A stretch of 64,000 bases of DNA from NCBI RefSeq assembly GCF_030817175.1, contig NZ_JAUSYY010000001.1, forward strand, positions 1-64,000, read 5' to 3'. This DNA is from Agromyces ramosus (lineage in GTDB: Bacteria; Actinomycetota; Actinomycetes; Actinomycetales; Microbacteriaceae). Below the pieces are notes generated by a model. It ran no database searches. It had not been told where the DNA came from and saw only the letters and a program-made list of their open reading frames with translations. Made by a program: the position numbers and the translations under genes. This document shows, piece by piece, positions 19,844 to 29,167 of the stretch (positions are counted from its first letter, which is position 1; every line of letters begins with the position of its first letter).

Positions 19844-20854
19844 CTACGGAGAGGTTGACCGGCTCGAGCTTGTGGCTGCGGTCTCGCCCTTGTCGTTCTC
19901 GCCCTCGACGCCATCGTCGAGAGAGTCGGAGTCGGACTCGGTTTCGTCTGAGTCTACCTCAGCGTCGGGTCCCTTCCATTCACGCCCGGGAACATAGGGT
20001 GTGGGCTCGTCGCCGGTGTGCCGGCGACGCTGCACGAGGAAGATCACGACGCCGAGCACGATCGCCGCGAACGACGCCCACACGTTCGACCGGATGCCGA
20101 AGAGCATCTCGCTCGGGTCGACCCGGATGGACTCGAAGAAGGCCCGGCCGGTGCCGTACCAGATGAGGTAGACGGCGAAGGCCTTGCCCCAGCGGAGGTT
20201 GATCTTGCGCTCGAGGAAGATGATGAGTGCCGCGCCGGCGAGGTTCCAGATGATCTCGTAGAGGAACGTCGGGTGGAAGAGGGTGCCGTCGGGCAGGCCC
20301 GCCGGGAACGCCGGGTTGCTCGACTCTATCTCGAGGCCCCAGGGCAGGTCGGTGGGCATGCCGAAGAGCTCGTGGTTGAACCAGTTGCCGAGTCGGCCCG
20401 TGGCCTGCGCGACGAGCAGGCCGGGTGCGAGCGCGTCGGCGAACGACAGGAACCGGATGCCGGTCATTCGGCATCCGATGAAGACACCGATCGCTCCGCC
20501 GATGAGGGAACCGTAGATGGCGTTGCCGCCCTCCCAGATGTTCCAGATCGCACCTGGCTCGAAGGGATTCCAAACGTTGGCGCCCTCGTAGAAGTAGTCG
20601 CCGGGGTGGGTCAGCACGTGGTACAGCCGCGCGCCGATGATGCCCAGCGGGACCGCCCACAGCGCGATGTCGAGCACGATGCCGGGCTCGGCGCCGCGCT
20701 TCGTGAGCCGCCGCGAGGTGATGATCGTGGCGAGGACGATGCCGACCAGGATGCAGAGCGCATAGGTGTTGATGTTGAACTGCAGGCCGAAGAGGTTGAG
20801 TTCCCAGGCCCGCCATGCCTCATCGGGGCTCGGGATGCTGAACGGTGCGATCAC
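19844..20854 (-). CDS. lgt: prolipoprotein diacylglyceryl transferase
   Basis: Membrane enzyme that moves diacylglycerol from phosphatidylglycerol to the lipobox cysteine of lipoprotein precursors. 336 residues with about seven hydrophobic segments. The Lgt signature GRLGNWFNHELFG lies near residue 155, and YHVLTHPGDYF supplies the conserved histidine region. The C-terminal 50 residues form a charged, acidic cytoplasmic tail (rich in D, E, S) typical of actinobacterial Lgt. It sits between trpA and gltB, an order kept in many actinobacteria. Start is a GTG preceded by AAAGG. Confidence 0.96.
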   Translation of the reverse strand: MIAPFSIPSPDEAWRAWELNLFGLQFNINTYALCILVGIVLATIITSRRLTKRGAEPGIVLDIALWAVPLGIIGARLYHVLTHPGDYFYEGANVWNPFEPGAIWNIWEGGNAIYGSLIGGAIGVFIGCRMTGIRFLSFADALAPGLLVAQATGRLGNWFNHELFGMPTDLPWGLEIESSNPAFPAGLPDGTLFHPTFLYEIIWNLAGAALIIFLERKINLRWGKAFAVYLIWYGTGRAFFESIRVDPSEMLFGIRSNVWASFAAIVLGVVIFLVQRRRHTGDEPTPYVPGREWKGPDAEVDSDETESDSDSLDDGVEGENDKGETAATSSSRSTSP

Positions 20855-20912
20855 TCGGGCTGCTGCCTTTCCTCAGACGACGGGCGGCCCTGAAGGCCTC
20901 AGCCAGCGTACT

Positions 20913-21694
20913 TCACTCGGACCGGGCACCGCGCGCGAGCTCGGCCGCGAGCTCGCCGGCGGCTCGAATGCCGCCGGTGGCGAGCGCGTTCACGAGCGCC
21001 GAGCCCACGATGGCGCCATCGGCGTAGTCGAGGACTTCGGAGACCTGCTTCGCGGTGGAGATGCCGAGCCCGACGCAACTGGCCGGGGCTCCGGCATCGG
21101 CGAGCCGCGCGACGAGGCTGCGGGCGGCTTCGTCGACATCGCTCCTCGCGCCCGTGATGCCCATCGTCGACACGGCGTAGACGAAGCCGCGGCTCGCGTC
21201 GACCGCCTGCCGGATTCGCGCATCGCTCGAGCTCGGCGCCGCGAGGAAGACGCGGTCGAGCCCCGTGCGCTCGGAGGCCGCGATCCACTCGGCCGCCTCG
21301 TCGGGAATGAGGTCGGGCGTGATGAGTCCTGCTCCCCCTGCCGCCACGAGGTCGTCCGCGAAGCGGTCGACGCCGTACTGCACGACCGGGTTCCAGTAGG
21401 TCATGATCAGCACCGGGGCATCCACCCGCTCGGTGATGCGGCGCACCGCCTCGAAGCCGTCGCTGAGCCGGAAGCCGTTCGCGAGCGCCTGTTGGGTCGC
21501 CGCCTGGATCACCGGCCCGTCCATGACGGGGTCGGAATAGGGCAGGCCCAGCTCGAGCACGTCGACACCCTGCTCGACGAGCGCCACCGCTGCCTCGACG
21601 CTCTCGTCGAGCGTCGGGAAGCCGACCGGCAGGTAGCCGATGAGCGCACCCTTCGCCTCGTCGTTGCGACGGCGGATGACACCACCCACGGTTC

Positions 21695-21698
<4 letters not shown>
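20913..21698 (-). CDS. trpA: tryptophan synthase alpha subunit
   Basis: Cleaves indole-3-glycerol phosphate to indole and passes the indole to TrpB. 261 residues. The catalytic glutamate region [18 protein letters not shown] and the YWNPV and [10 protein letters not shown] (phosphate-binding) motifs are present. The GTG start overlaps the trpB stop (GTGA), so the two subunits are translationally coupled, as expected for the alpha2-beta2 complex. Confidence 0.98.
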
Positions 21699-22903
<1,205 letters not shown>

Positions 22904-22904
22904 G

Positions 22905-23675
22905 TCACACCGCCAGGAAAGCTGAGAGGTTTGCGATCGGGTCGCCCGTGACGAGCGCCTCGCCGACGAGCACGACATCGGCGCCCGCCGAACGGTAGTG
23001 GGCGACATCCGCCGCCGTGAGCACCGCCGACTCGGCGACCCGGATGGCGCCGTCGGGGAAGCGCGACGCGAGACGGCCGAACAGGTCGCGGTCGAGCTCG
23101 AAGCTCGACAGGTCACGTGCGTTCACGCCGATGAGGCGAGCGCCGAGCGCTGCGGCCCGGTCGAGCTCATCGGCGGAGTGGGTCTCGATGAGCGGCGTCA
23201 TGCCGAGCGCGACGACCAGGTCGTAGAGCTCGCGGAGCACCTCGTCGTCGAGCGCGGCGACGATGAGCAGCACGAGGTCGGCGCCCGCTGCTCGCGCCTC
23301 GAGCACCTGGTACGGCGTCGCGATGAAGTCCTTGCGGAGCACGGGCAGCGCCACCGCGGCGCGCACGGCCTCGAGGTCGGCGAGCGAGCCGCCGAACTTC
23401 CGACCCTCGGTGAGCACGCTGATGGCACTCGCGCCGCCCAGCTCGTAACGGCGCGCGAGTGCCGCGGGGTCTGAGATCGCGGCGAGCGAGCCGCGCGAGG
23501 GACTCGACCGCTTGATCTCGGCGATCACCTTGACGTGGTCGGCGGGGCGCAGCGACTCAAGGGCGTCGATGGCCGCAGGCTTCGCGAGGGCGGCCGCCTC
23601 GACCTCGGCGAACGGCCGGGTCTCACGGCGCGCCAGCGCGTCGGCCACCGCGTTCGCGGTCAGCTCGGACAGCAC
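22905..23675 (-). CDS. trpC: indole-3-glycerol phosphate synthase
   Basis: Ring closure of carboxyphenylaminodeoxyribulose phosphate to indole-3-glycerol phosphate. 256 residues, stand-alone (not fused to trpF). The catalytic lysines are in [13 protein letters not shown] and LPVLRKDFI, with GVNARDL and ESAV further on. The GTG start abuts the stop of the HGxxPAAW gene (no gap), so translation is probably coupled. Confidence 0.97.
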   Translation of the reverse strand: MLSELTANAVADALARRETRPFAEVEAAALAKPAAIDALESLRPADHVKVIAEIKRSSPSRGSLAAISDPAALARRYELGGASAISVLTEGRKFGGSLADLEAVRAAVALPVLRKDFIATPYQVLEARAAGADLVLLIVAALDDEVLRELYDLVVALGMTPLIETHSADELDRAAALGARLIGVNARDLSSFELDRDLFGRLASRFPDGAIRVAESAVLTAADVAHYRSAGADVVLVGEALVTGDPIANLSAFLAV

Positions 23676-23906
23676 CTAGTGCGCCTTTTCAGCGACCTTC
23701 GAGCCGCCGACGCCGTAGCCGGCGCGCGACAGCACCCAGCCCACGATGATGCCGACGACGAGCAGCCCTGCCGATGCCCACACGAGCCACTGCACCTCGA
23801 AGAAGAAGGCGATGGTGCCGATCGTGACCGCGATGAGCATGATCGTGACGGAGGTCCATGCCGCGGGCGAGTGTCCGTGGCCGGGATCTACGTGGTCGGT
23901 GCTCAT
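23676..23906 (-). CDS. HGxxPAAW family small membrane protein
   Basis: 76 residues with the family signature HGHSPAAW at residues 10-17 and two hydrophobic segments (about 19-37 and 41-60). Function unknown; the family is regularly found beside trpC in actinobacteria, so a link to tryptophan synthesis or transport is possible but untested. AAGGAG sits 4 bases before the ATG. A TAGACT box 33-38 bases upstream overlaps the stop codon of the previous gene, suggesting an internal promoter for this gene and trpCBA. Confidence 0.85.
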   Translation of the reverse strand: MSTDHVDPGHGHSPAAWTSVTIMLIAVTIGTIAFFFEVQWLVWASAGLLVVGIIVGWVLSRAGYGVGGSKVAEKAH

Positions 23907-23938
23907 GATGCTCCTTCGTGCGCTGGGTTTCGGTGGTC

Positions 23939-23944
23939 AGTCTA
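23939..23944 (-). promoter_or_regulatory. internal minus-10 box before the HGxxPAAW gene and trpCBA
   Basis: TAGACT whose first three bases are the TAG stop of the preceding membrane-protein gene. Transcription would start near 23932, leaving a leader of about 26 bases that contains the ribosome binding site. Confidence 0.5.
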
Positions 23945-24598
23945 GCGGTTCGGGCCCGCCGGGCCGTCGTCGCCGGTGGGGTCGTCGGTGGGGTCGTCGC
24001 CGCGGCTCAGCTCATCCCAGTCGTCGATGGCGCGGTCGGATGTCGCACGCTCGCCGGCGATCGGAGCCGACCCCTCGTCGTCGACCAGGCGCGTGGCGCC
24101 GTAGCGCCGCGACCCGGCTGGCCAGCGGGTGCCGGTCACGAGCACGGCGACCCCGGCGAGCACGAGCAGCGCCCCGCCGACGAGGGCGAGCGCCGGCCAC
24201 GCCGTCGCGGTCACGGTGGCCACGAGGGCGGCCGTCGGTTCGGCACCCGAGACGCCCGTGGCATCCGTCACGGCCGGCGACACCGAGGCGACCGGGTCGG
24301 CCACGGAGATCCACGCCGCCGCGATCAGGCAGCCGCCGAGCACGACCTCGAGCACGCCGAGCACCACCCGGATGCCCGGCCCGGCGATCGCGAGCGCAGC
24401 GGCGAGTGCGAGACCGGCGAGGGCGAGTGCCGCGAGGGCCGGCGAGGCGATGCTGCCGGCGACCTCGATCGGGGCGTCGTTCGCGACGCCGGCCGCGAGC
24501 TCGAGCTCGAACCAGGCCTGACTCCACGAGATCAGCGCAAGACCGGCGCCGACGATCGTCGCCAGGATCACGGGCAGCTTCATGCGGTCGGCCCGCAT
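23942..24598 (-). CDS. tryptophan-associated transmembrane protein (Trp_oprn_chp family)
   Basis: 218 residues. Four hydrophobic segments (about 7-27, 44-70, 76-100 and 130-155) and a long hydrophilic tail rich in D, G and R. Size, topology and the opening LISWSQAWFE match the family of membrane proteins found between trpE and trpC in actinobacteria (Rv1610-like). Role unknown. The ATG at 24598 shares a base with the trpE stop (TGATG), so it is coupled to trpE; a second ATG five codons later is less likely. Confidence 0.85.
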   Translation of the reverse strand: MRADRMKLPVILATIVGAGLALISWSQAWFELELAAGVANDAPIEVAGSIASPALAALALAGLALAAALAIAGPGIRVVLGVLEVVLGGCLIAAAWISVADPVASVSPAVTDATGVSGAEPTAALVATVTATAWPALALVGGALLVLAGVAVLVTGTRWPAGSRRYGATRLVDDEGSAPIAGERATSDRAIDDWDELSRGDDPTDDPTGDDGPAGPNR

Positions 24599-26124
24599 CA
24601 GTCGACGCGCCGCATCGCGTTGGCGATCGCGACCGCCCTGAGCGGCGCTGCCGCCTTGTTGCGGGACTCCTCGTACTCGGACTCGGGGTCGGAGTCGGCG
24701 ACGAGCCCGCCACCGGCCTGCACGCGGGCGATGCCGCCCGAGATCGTCGCCGTGCGGATCGCGATCGCGAGGTCGGCGTCGCCGCCGAAGCCGAAGTAGC
24801 CGACCACGCCGCCGTACAGCCCGCGCTGCGCCGGCTCCAGCTCGTCGATGATGTCGAGGGCGCGCGGCTTCGGGGCCCCCGAGAGCGTGCCCGCGGGGAA
24901 CGTCGCGCGGAAGACCTCGATGGCGTTGGCGCCGGGCAGCAGGTCGCCCTCGACCGACGAGACGAGGTGCATGATGTGGCTGAACCGCTCGACCCGCATG
25001 AACTCGGTGACCTCGACCGACCCCGCCGTGCAGACCTTCGCGAGGTCGTTGCGGGCGAGGTCGACGAGCATCAGGTGCTCGGCCTGCTCCTTCGCGTCGG
25101 CGGTGAGCTCCGCTTCGAGGTCGGCATCTTCCTCGGGGGTCGCGCCGCGCGGCTTCGAGCCCGCGATCGGATGCGTGAACACGCGGCCGTCTTCGACCTT
25201 CACGAGCGCCTCTGGCGAGGAGCCGACGATCCAGTACGACTCCCCCGCCGTGTCCTCGAGGTGCATGACGTACATGTACGGGCTCGGGTTCAGGCTCCGC
25301 AGCACCCGGTACACGTCGATCGGATGCGCCGTGGCCTCCTGCTCGAAGCGCTGCGAGATCACGACCTGGAAGATGTCGCCGTCGTGGATGTACTCCTTCG
25401 AGCGCTCGACCGCCGCGAGGAAGTCGGCCTTCTCGGTGCGATGCCGCGGCTCGGCGGGCGCCCCGAGGTCGATCTCGGCGAGCCACGCCTCGGACGGGCT
25501 CGCGAGGTCGTGCTGCATGCGATCGAGACGGCGCTGGGCGTCGCTCCAGAGGGCATCGGCGGAGTTGGCGCCGTCATTCAGTGTCGACGCGACGAGCTGC
25601 ACGGTCCCGGTGCGGTGGTCGATGACGACGAGGTCGGCGACGAAGGCGAACGCTTGTCCTGGCATCCGGAACTCCGCCGGCGGCCGGTTCGGGAGGTGCT
25701 CGATCTGGCGGATGGCCTCCCAGCCGATGAACCCGACGAGACCGCCGGTCAGCGGCGGAGCGCCAGGGACGTCGTCGGTGCGCCAGCGCTCGAAGAGCGC
25801 CTCGATCGCGGCGAGTGGGGCGAGTGGGGCCGCGTCGCCGAGGGCTCGCTCGGCACCGAGCCCGTAGTCGAGCCATTCGACGTGGTCGTCATGCTCGGTG
25901 AGCACGCCGTAGGAGGCGACTCCGACGAACGAGTAGCGCGACCAGATGCCGCCCTGCTCCGCCGACTCGAGGAGGAACGTGCCGGGACGCCCGCCCGCGA
26001 GCTTGCGGTAGATGCCGACCGGCGTCTCGCCATCGGCGAAGAGCTCGCGCACGACCGGCACGACGCGACGGCCGGCGAGGAGCTCGGTGAAGTCCTCGAA
26101 GCTGGTGGTGGCGGCCAAGTGCAT
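24598..26124 (-). CDS. trpE: anthranilate synthase component I
   Basis: Chorismate to anthranilate, using ammonia supplied by TrpG. About 508 residues. The feedback site LLES is present near residue 51 (TFLLESAEQ), so tryptophan inhibition should work. The catalytic C-terminal half has PSPYMYVM, HPIAGSKPRG, LVDLARNDLAKV and GTLSGAPKPRA. The ATG at 26124 is directly adjacent to GAGGAG, too close for a normal ribosome binding site; a TTG two codons later (26118) would have ideal spacing. No leader peptide or attenuator is seen; the gene starts 9 bases after hisI. Confidence 0.97.
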   Translation of the reverse strand: MHLAATTSFEDFTELLAGRRVVPVVRELFADGETPVGIYRKLAGGRPGTFLLESAEQGGIWSRYSFVGVASYGVLTEHDDHVEWLDYGLGAERALGDAAPLAPLAAIEALFERWRTDDVPGAPPLTGGLVGFIGWEAIRQIEHLPNRPPAEFRMPGQAFAFVADLVVIDHRTGTVQLVASTLNDGANSADALWSDAQRRLDRMQHDLASPSEAWLAEIDLGAPAEPRHRTEKADFLAAVERSKEYIHDGDIFQVVISQRFEQEATAHPIDVYRVLRSLNPSPYMYVMHLEDTAGESYWIVGSSPEALVKVEDGRVFTHPIAGSKPRGATPEEDADLEAELTADAKEQAEHLMLVDLARNDLAKVCTAGSVEVTEFMRVERFSHIMHLVSSVEGDLLPGANAIEVFRATFPAGTLSGAPKPRALDIIDELEPAQRGLYGGVVGYFGFGGDADLAIAIRTATISGGIARVQAGGGLVADSDPESEYEESRNKAAAPLRAVAIANAMRRVD

Positions 26125-26133
26125 CTCCTCGAG

Positions 26134-26541
26134 TCAGCCGGCTGGCGGGAAGCCCTGGACGACCTCGAGCGGGTCGCCGTCGAAGCAGGAGTGCGTGCCG
26201 GTGTGGCAGGCGGCGCCCACCTGCTCCACCTGCACGAGCAGGGTGTCGGCGTCGCAGTCGAGCGCAGCGGAGCGCACGTACTGCACGTGTCCGGAGGTGT
26301 CGCCCTTGCGCCAGTACTCCTGACGCGAGCGCGACCAGAACGTGACGCGCCCCTCAGTGAGGGTGCGGCGCATCGCCTCGCGGTCCATCCAGCCGAGCAT
26401 GAGCAGCTCGCCGGTGTCCCACTGCTGGATCACCGCGGGCAGCAGCCCGTCGGCGTTGAACGTCGCGCGGTCGAGCGGGGACCCGCCGGGAACCCAGGAC
26501 TCCTCATCGCGCTCGAGCTCCTCGTCGCCCGGCTCGCTCAT
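26134..26541 (-). CDS. hisI: phosphoribosyl-AMP cyclohydrolase
   Basis: Third step of histidine synthesis, opening the adenine ring of phosphoribosyl-AMP. 135 residues, the stand-alone (not hisIE fused) form. Zinc and magnesium ligands are visible in [15 protein letters not shown] and [12 protein letters not shown], and [16 protein letters not shown] is the family signature. The start at 26541 overlaps the hisF stop by 4 bases (ATGA). Confidence 0.97.
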   Translation of the reverse strand: MSEPGDEELERDEESWVPGGSPLDRATFNADGLLPAVIQQWDTGELLMLGWMDREAMRRTLTEGRVTFWSRSRQEYWRKGDTSGHVQYVRSAALDCDADTLLVQVEQVGAACHTGTHSCFDGDPLEVVQGFPPAG

Positions 26542-27299
26542 CGCACGATCCTCCCGTCGGCGGCGAGGGCGGCCTTGACCTCGCCGATCGTCACCTCGGC
26601 ATTGTGGAACACGGATGCCGCGAGCACGGCATCGGCACCGGCCGCGATCGCCGGGGCGAAGTCGCCGACCCGTCCGGCACCACCCGACGCGATGACCGGC
26701 ACGGTCGAGAGCTCGTGCATGAGGGCCGTGAGCTCGAGGTCGAATCCGGCCTTCGTGCCGTCGGCGTCGATGGAGTTCACCAGCAGCTCGCCGGCGCCGA
26801 GCTCGATGGCCTGTCGCGCCCACTCGAGCGCGTCGAGGTCGGTCTCGGTGCGGCCGCCGTGCGTGGTCACCACGAATCCGGACGGGGTGCGGCCCGATCG
26901 CTTCACGTCGAGGGACAGCACGAGCACCTGCGCGCCGAAGCGGTCGGCGATCTCGCCGATGAGCGCCGGGCGGGCGATCGCCGCGCTGTTCACGCCGACC
27001 TTGTCGGCGCCGTGGCCCTGGAGACGGGCGACGTCGTCGACCGAGCGGATGCCGCCGCCGACCGTGAGCGGGATGAAGACCTGCTCGGCGACGCGCTGCA
27101 CCATGTCGTAGGTCGTCGAGCGATCGTCGACCGTCGCGGTGACGTCGAGGAAGGTGAGCTCGTCGGCGCCCTGCTCGGCGTACCGGGCCGCGAGCTCGAC
27201 GGGGTCGCCGGCGTCGCGCAGGTTCTGGAAGTTCACACCCTTGACGACACGGCCGGCGGCCACGTCGAGGCAGGGGATCACGCGGACTGCGAGGGTCAT
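26538..27299 (-). CDS. hisF: imidazole glycerol phosphate synthase cyclase subunit
   Basis: TIM-barrel cyclase that, with HisH, makes imidazole glycerol phosphate and AICAR. 253 residues. Catalytic Asp in [14 protein letters not shown] and in [13 protein letters not shown]; phosphate-binding [13 protein letters not shown] and [12 protein letters not shown] loops. HisH and HisA are not in this window. Nine bases after hisG, overlapping hisI. Confidence 0.97.
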   Translation of the reverse strand: MTLAVRVIPCLDVAAGRVVKGVNFQNLRDAGDPVELAARYAEQGADELTFLDVTATVDDRSTTYDMVQRVAEQVFIPLTVGGGIRSVDDVARLQGHGADKVGVNSAAIARPALIGEIADRFGAQVLVLSLDVKRSGRTPSGFVVTTHGGRTETDLDALEWARQAIELGAGELLVNSIDADGTKAGFDLELTALMHELSTVPVIASGGAGRVGDFAPAIAAGADAVLAASVFHNAEVTIGEVKAALAADGRIVR

Positions 27300-27308
27300 G
27301 CGCTCACC

Positions 27309-28148
27309 TCACAACCGGGCGGCGTGGATCGCGCTCACGAGGATCGCGCGAGCGCCGAGCGAGTAGAGCTCGTCCATGACGTGGTTCATGTCGACGCGCG
27401 GGATCATGACGCGCACCGCGACCCACTCGGGGTCGTGCAGGGGCGAGACGGTGGGCGACTCGAACCCGGGCGCCGCCTCGGTCGCCCGCTCGAGGTGCTC
27501 GATCGGCACGTCGTAGTCGAGGAGCACGTACTGGCGGGCCACGAGCACGCCCTGGAGCCGCCGCAGCAGGGTCTGCGCTCCGGCCTTCTCGACACCCGAG
27601 CCGATCAGCACGGCCTCGGAATCGAGGATGACCGGACCGAAGATCTCGAGGCCCGCCTGGCGAAGCGTCGACCCGGTCGACACGACGTCGGCGACCGCAT
27701 CGGCGACGCCGAGGCGCACGGCCGATTCGACGGCGCCGTCGAGCTTCACGAGCTTCGTGGTGACGCCGTGACCGGCGAGGAAGTCGCCGACGAGGCCGGG
27801 ATAGCTCGTCGCCACGCGCACGTCCTGGAGGTCGGCGAGCTCGGTGAACCGCCCGCCGGGACCGGCGAATCGGAACGTCGAGTCGCCGAACCCGAGCGGC
27901 GCGATCTCAGTGGCATCCGACCCGGAATCGAGCAGGAGGTCGCGACCCGTGATGCCGACGTCGAGTGCGCCCGAGCCGACGTAGGTCGCGATGTCACGGG
28001 GACGGAGGTAGAAGAACTCGACCCCGTTGCGCGGGTCGGCGGTGTGCAGGTCGCGGGGGTCGCGGCGGCCGGTGTACCCGGCCTCATACAGCATCTGCGC
28101 GGCGGTTTCGGCGAGCGAGCCCTTGTTGGGCACGGCGATTCGGAGCAT
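27309..28148 (-). CDS. hisG: ATP phosphoribosyltransferase (long form)
   Basis: First committed step of histidine synthesis. 279 residues, the long form with a C-terminal ACT-like domain (about 205-279) for histidine feedback. MLRIAVPNKGSL is the standard opening, so the ATG at 28148 is chosen over an in-frame ATG 18 codons upstream; AGGCAGGAA precedes it. Phosphate-binding DVVSTGSTLRQAGL is intact. It lies 62 bases after hisE. Confidence 0.96.
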   Translation of the reverse strand: MLRIAVPNKGSLAETAAQMLYEAGYTGRRDPRDLHTADPRNGVEFFYLRPRDIATYVGSGALDVGITGRDLLLDSGSDATEIAPLGFGDSTFRFAGPGGRFTELADLQDVRVATSYPGLVGDFLAGHGVTTKLVKLDGAVESAVRLGVADAVADVVSTGSTLRQAGLEIFGPVILDSEAVLIGSGVEKAGAQTLLRRLQGVLVARQYVLLDYDVPIEHLERATEAAPGFESPTVSPLHDPEWVAVRVMIPRVDMNHVMDELYSLGARAILVSAIHAARL

Positions 28149-28210
28149 TTCCTGCCTTATGTCTCTGGCGACACTGTCGTGTCGACGATTCTGATCGGCC
28201 ATGGGCGGGA

Positions 28211-28474
28211 TCAGAGATGTCGGTACACGTCGGCGGGCGAGAGCCCCTTCGCGAGCATGAGCACCTGCAGGTGGTAGAGCAGCTGCGAGATCTCTTCAGC
28301 GGTCTCGTCATCGCTCTGGTACTCGGCGGCCATCCACACCTCGGCGGCCTCCTCGACGATCTTCTTGCCGATGGCGTGCACGCCCGCGTCGAGCTGGCGC
28401 ACGGTTCCGGAACCCTCTGGACGGGTGCGGGCCGTGTCGCTCAACTCGACGAAGAGGTCGTCGAAGGTCTTCAC
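28211..28474 (-). CDS. hisE: phosphoribosyl-ATP diphosphatase
   Basis: Second step of histidine synthesis. 87 residues, all-alpha MazG-like fold with the metal-binding [13 protein letters not shown] and the later [14 protein letters not shown]. Separate from hisI. The GTG start follows a TAGCCT box by 6 bases, and that box begins with the rpe stop codon, so hisE-hisG may be started as a leaderless message. Confidence 0.95.
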   Translation of the reverse strand: MKTFDDLFVELSDTARTRPEGSGTVRQLDAGVHAIGKKIVEEAAEVWMAAEYQSDDETAEEISQLLYHLQVLMLAKGLSPADVYRHL

Positions 28475-28480
28475 CCGTCT

Positions 28481-28486
28481 AGGCTA
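28481..28486 (-). promoter_or_regulatory. minus-10 box of hisE (leaderless), overlapping the rpe stop codon
   Basis: TAGCCT, 6 bases, then GTG of hisE at 28474. The TAG is the stop codon of rpe. Confidence 0.5.
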
Positions 28487-29155
28487 CCGGTGCTCGTGCG
28501 TGTGCGCGGACGCCGCGAGACGCAGCGCCTCAATGCGCTCGGCGGGCACGTCGCCGCCGAATACGGCCGAGCCCGCGACGAAGGTGTCGGCGCCCGCCTC
28601 GGCGGCGATGCCGATCGTCTCGGCCGTGATGCCGCCGTCGACCTGCAGCCAGACGTCGAGCCCGGAACGGCGTACCGCCTCGGCGATGCGGGCCAGCTTC
28701 GGCATGGTGCGCGGCATGAACGACTGGCCGCCGAACCCCGGCTCGACGGTCATGACGAGCACCTGGTCGAACTCGCGGAGCAGCTCGAGGAACGGTTCGG
28801 GCTCGGTGTCGGGCTTCAGGGCGATGCCGGCGCGGGCGCCGATGTCGCGAAGCCGCCGAGCGAGCGCCACCGGGTCGGCCGCGGCCTCGGCGTGGAAGGT
28901 CACCGAGAAGGCGCCCGCCTCTGCGTATCCGGGAGCCCAGCGGTCGGGGTGGTCGATCATGAGGTGCACGTCGAGCGGGATGGGGCTCACCTGCTGGAGG
29001 CGTTCGACCATCGGCAGCCCGAAGGTGAGGTTCGGCACGAAGTGGTTGTCCATGATGTCGACGTGCACGAGATCGGCGGTCGCGATGCGCCCGAGGTCGC
29101 GCTCGAGGTTCGCGAAGTCGGCAGCGAGGATGCTCGGGTTGATCCGCGTCGTCAT
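28484..29155 (-). CDS. rpe: ribulose-phosphate 3-epimerase
   Basis: Pentose phosphate pathway enzyme interconverting ribulose 5-phosphate and xylulose 5-phosphate. 223 residues, TIM barrel. NPSILAADFANLE opens the protein; metal ligands are in VHVDIMDNHFVPNLT, VHLMI and LQVDGGI; VEPGFGGQSF is the mobile loop. Its ATG is 6 bases after TAGGGT, which starts with the rsmB stop, so it too looks leaderless. By supplying pentose phosphates it fits beside the his genes. Confidence 0.97.
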   Translation of the reverse strand: MTTRINPSILAADFANLERDLGRIATADLVHVDIMDNHFVPNLTFGLPMVERLQQVSPIPLDVHLMIDHPDRWAPGYAEAGAFSVTFHAEAAADPVALARRLRDIGARAGIALKPDTEPEPFLELLREFDQVLVMTVEPGFGGQSFMPRTMPKLARIAEAVRRSGLDVWLQVDGGITAETIGIAAEAGADTFVAGSAVFGGDVPAERIEALRLAASAHTHEHR

Positions 29156-29161
29156 GCTGAC

Positions 29162-29167
29162 ACCCTA
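29162..29167 (-). promoter_or_regulatory. minus-10 box of rpe (leaderless), overlapping the rsmB stop codon
   Basis: TAGGGT, 6 bases, then ATG of rpe at 29155. The TAG is the rsmB stop. Confidence 0.5.

Noticed and set aside
20884..20896. GGCCCTGAAGGCC hairpin between trpA and lgt as an attenuator
   Set aside because: A 4-bp stem is too short to act alone and no alternative pairing was found.
26125..26133. trp attenuator or leader peptide before trpE
   Set aside because: Only 9 bases separate hisI from trpE, so there is no room for a leader with Trp codons and alternative hairpins.
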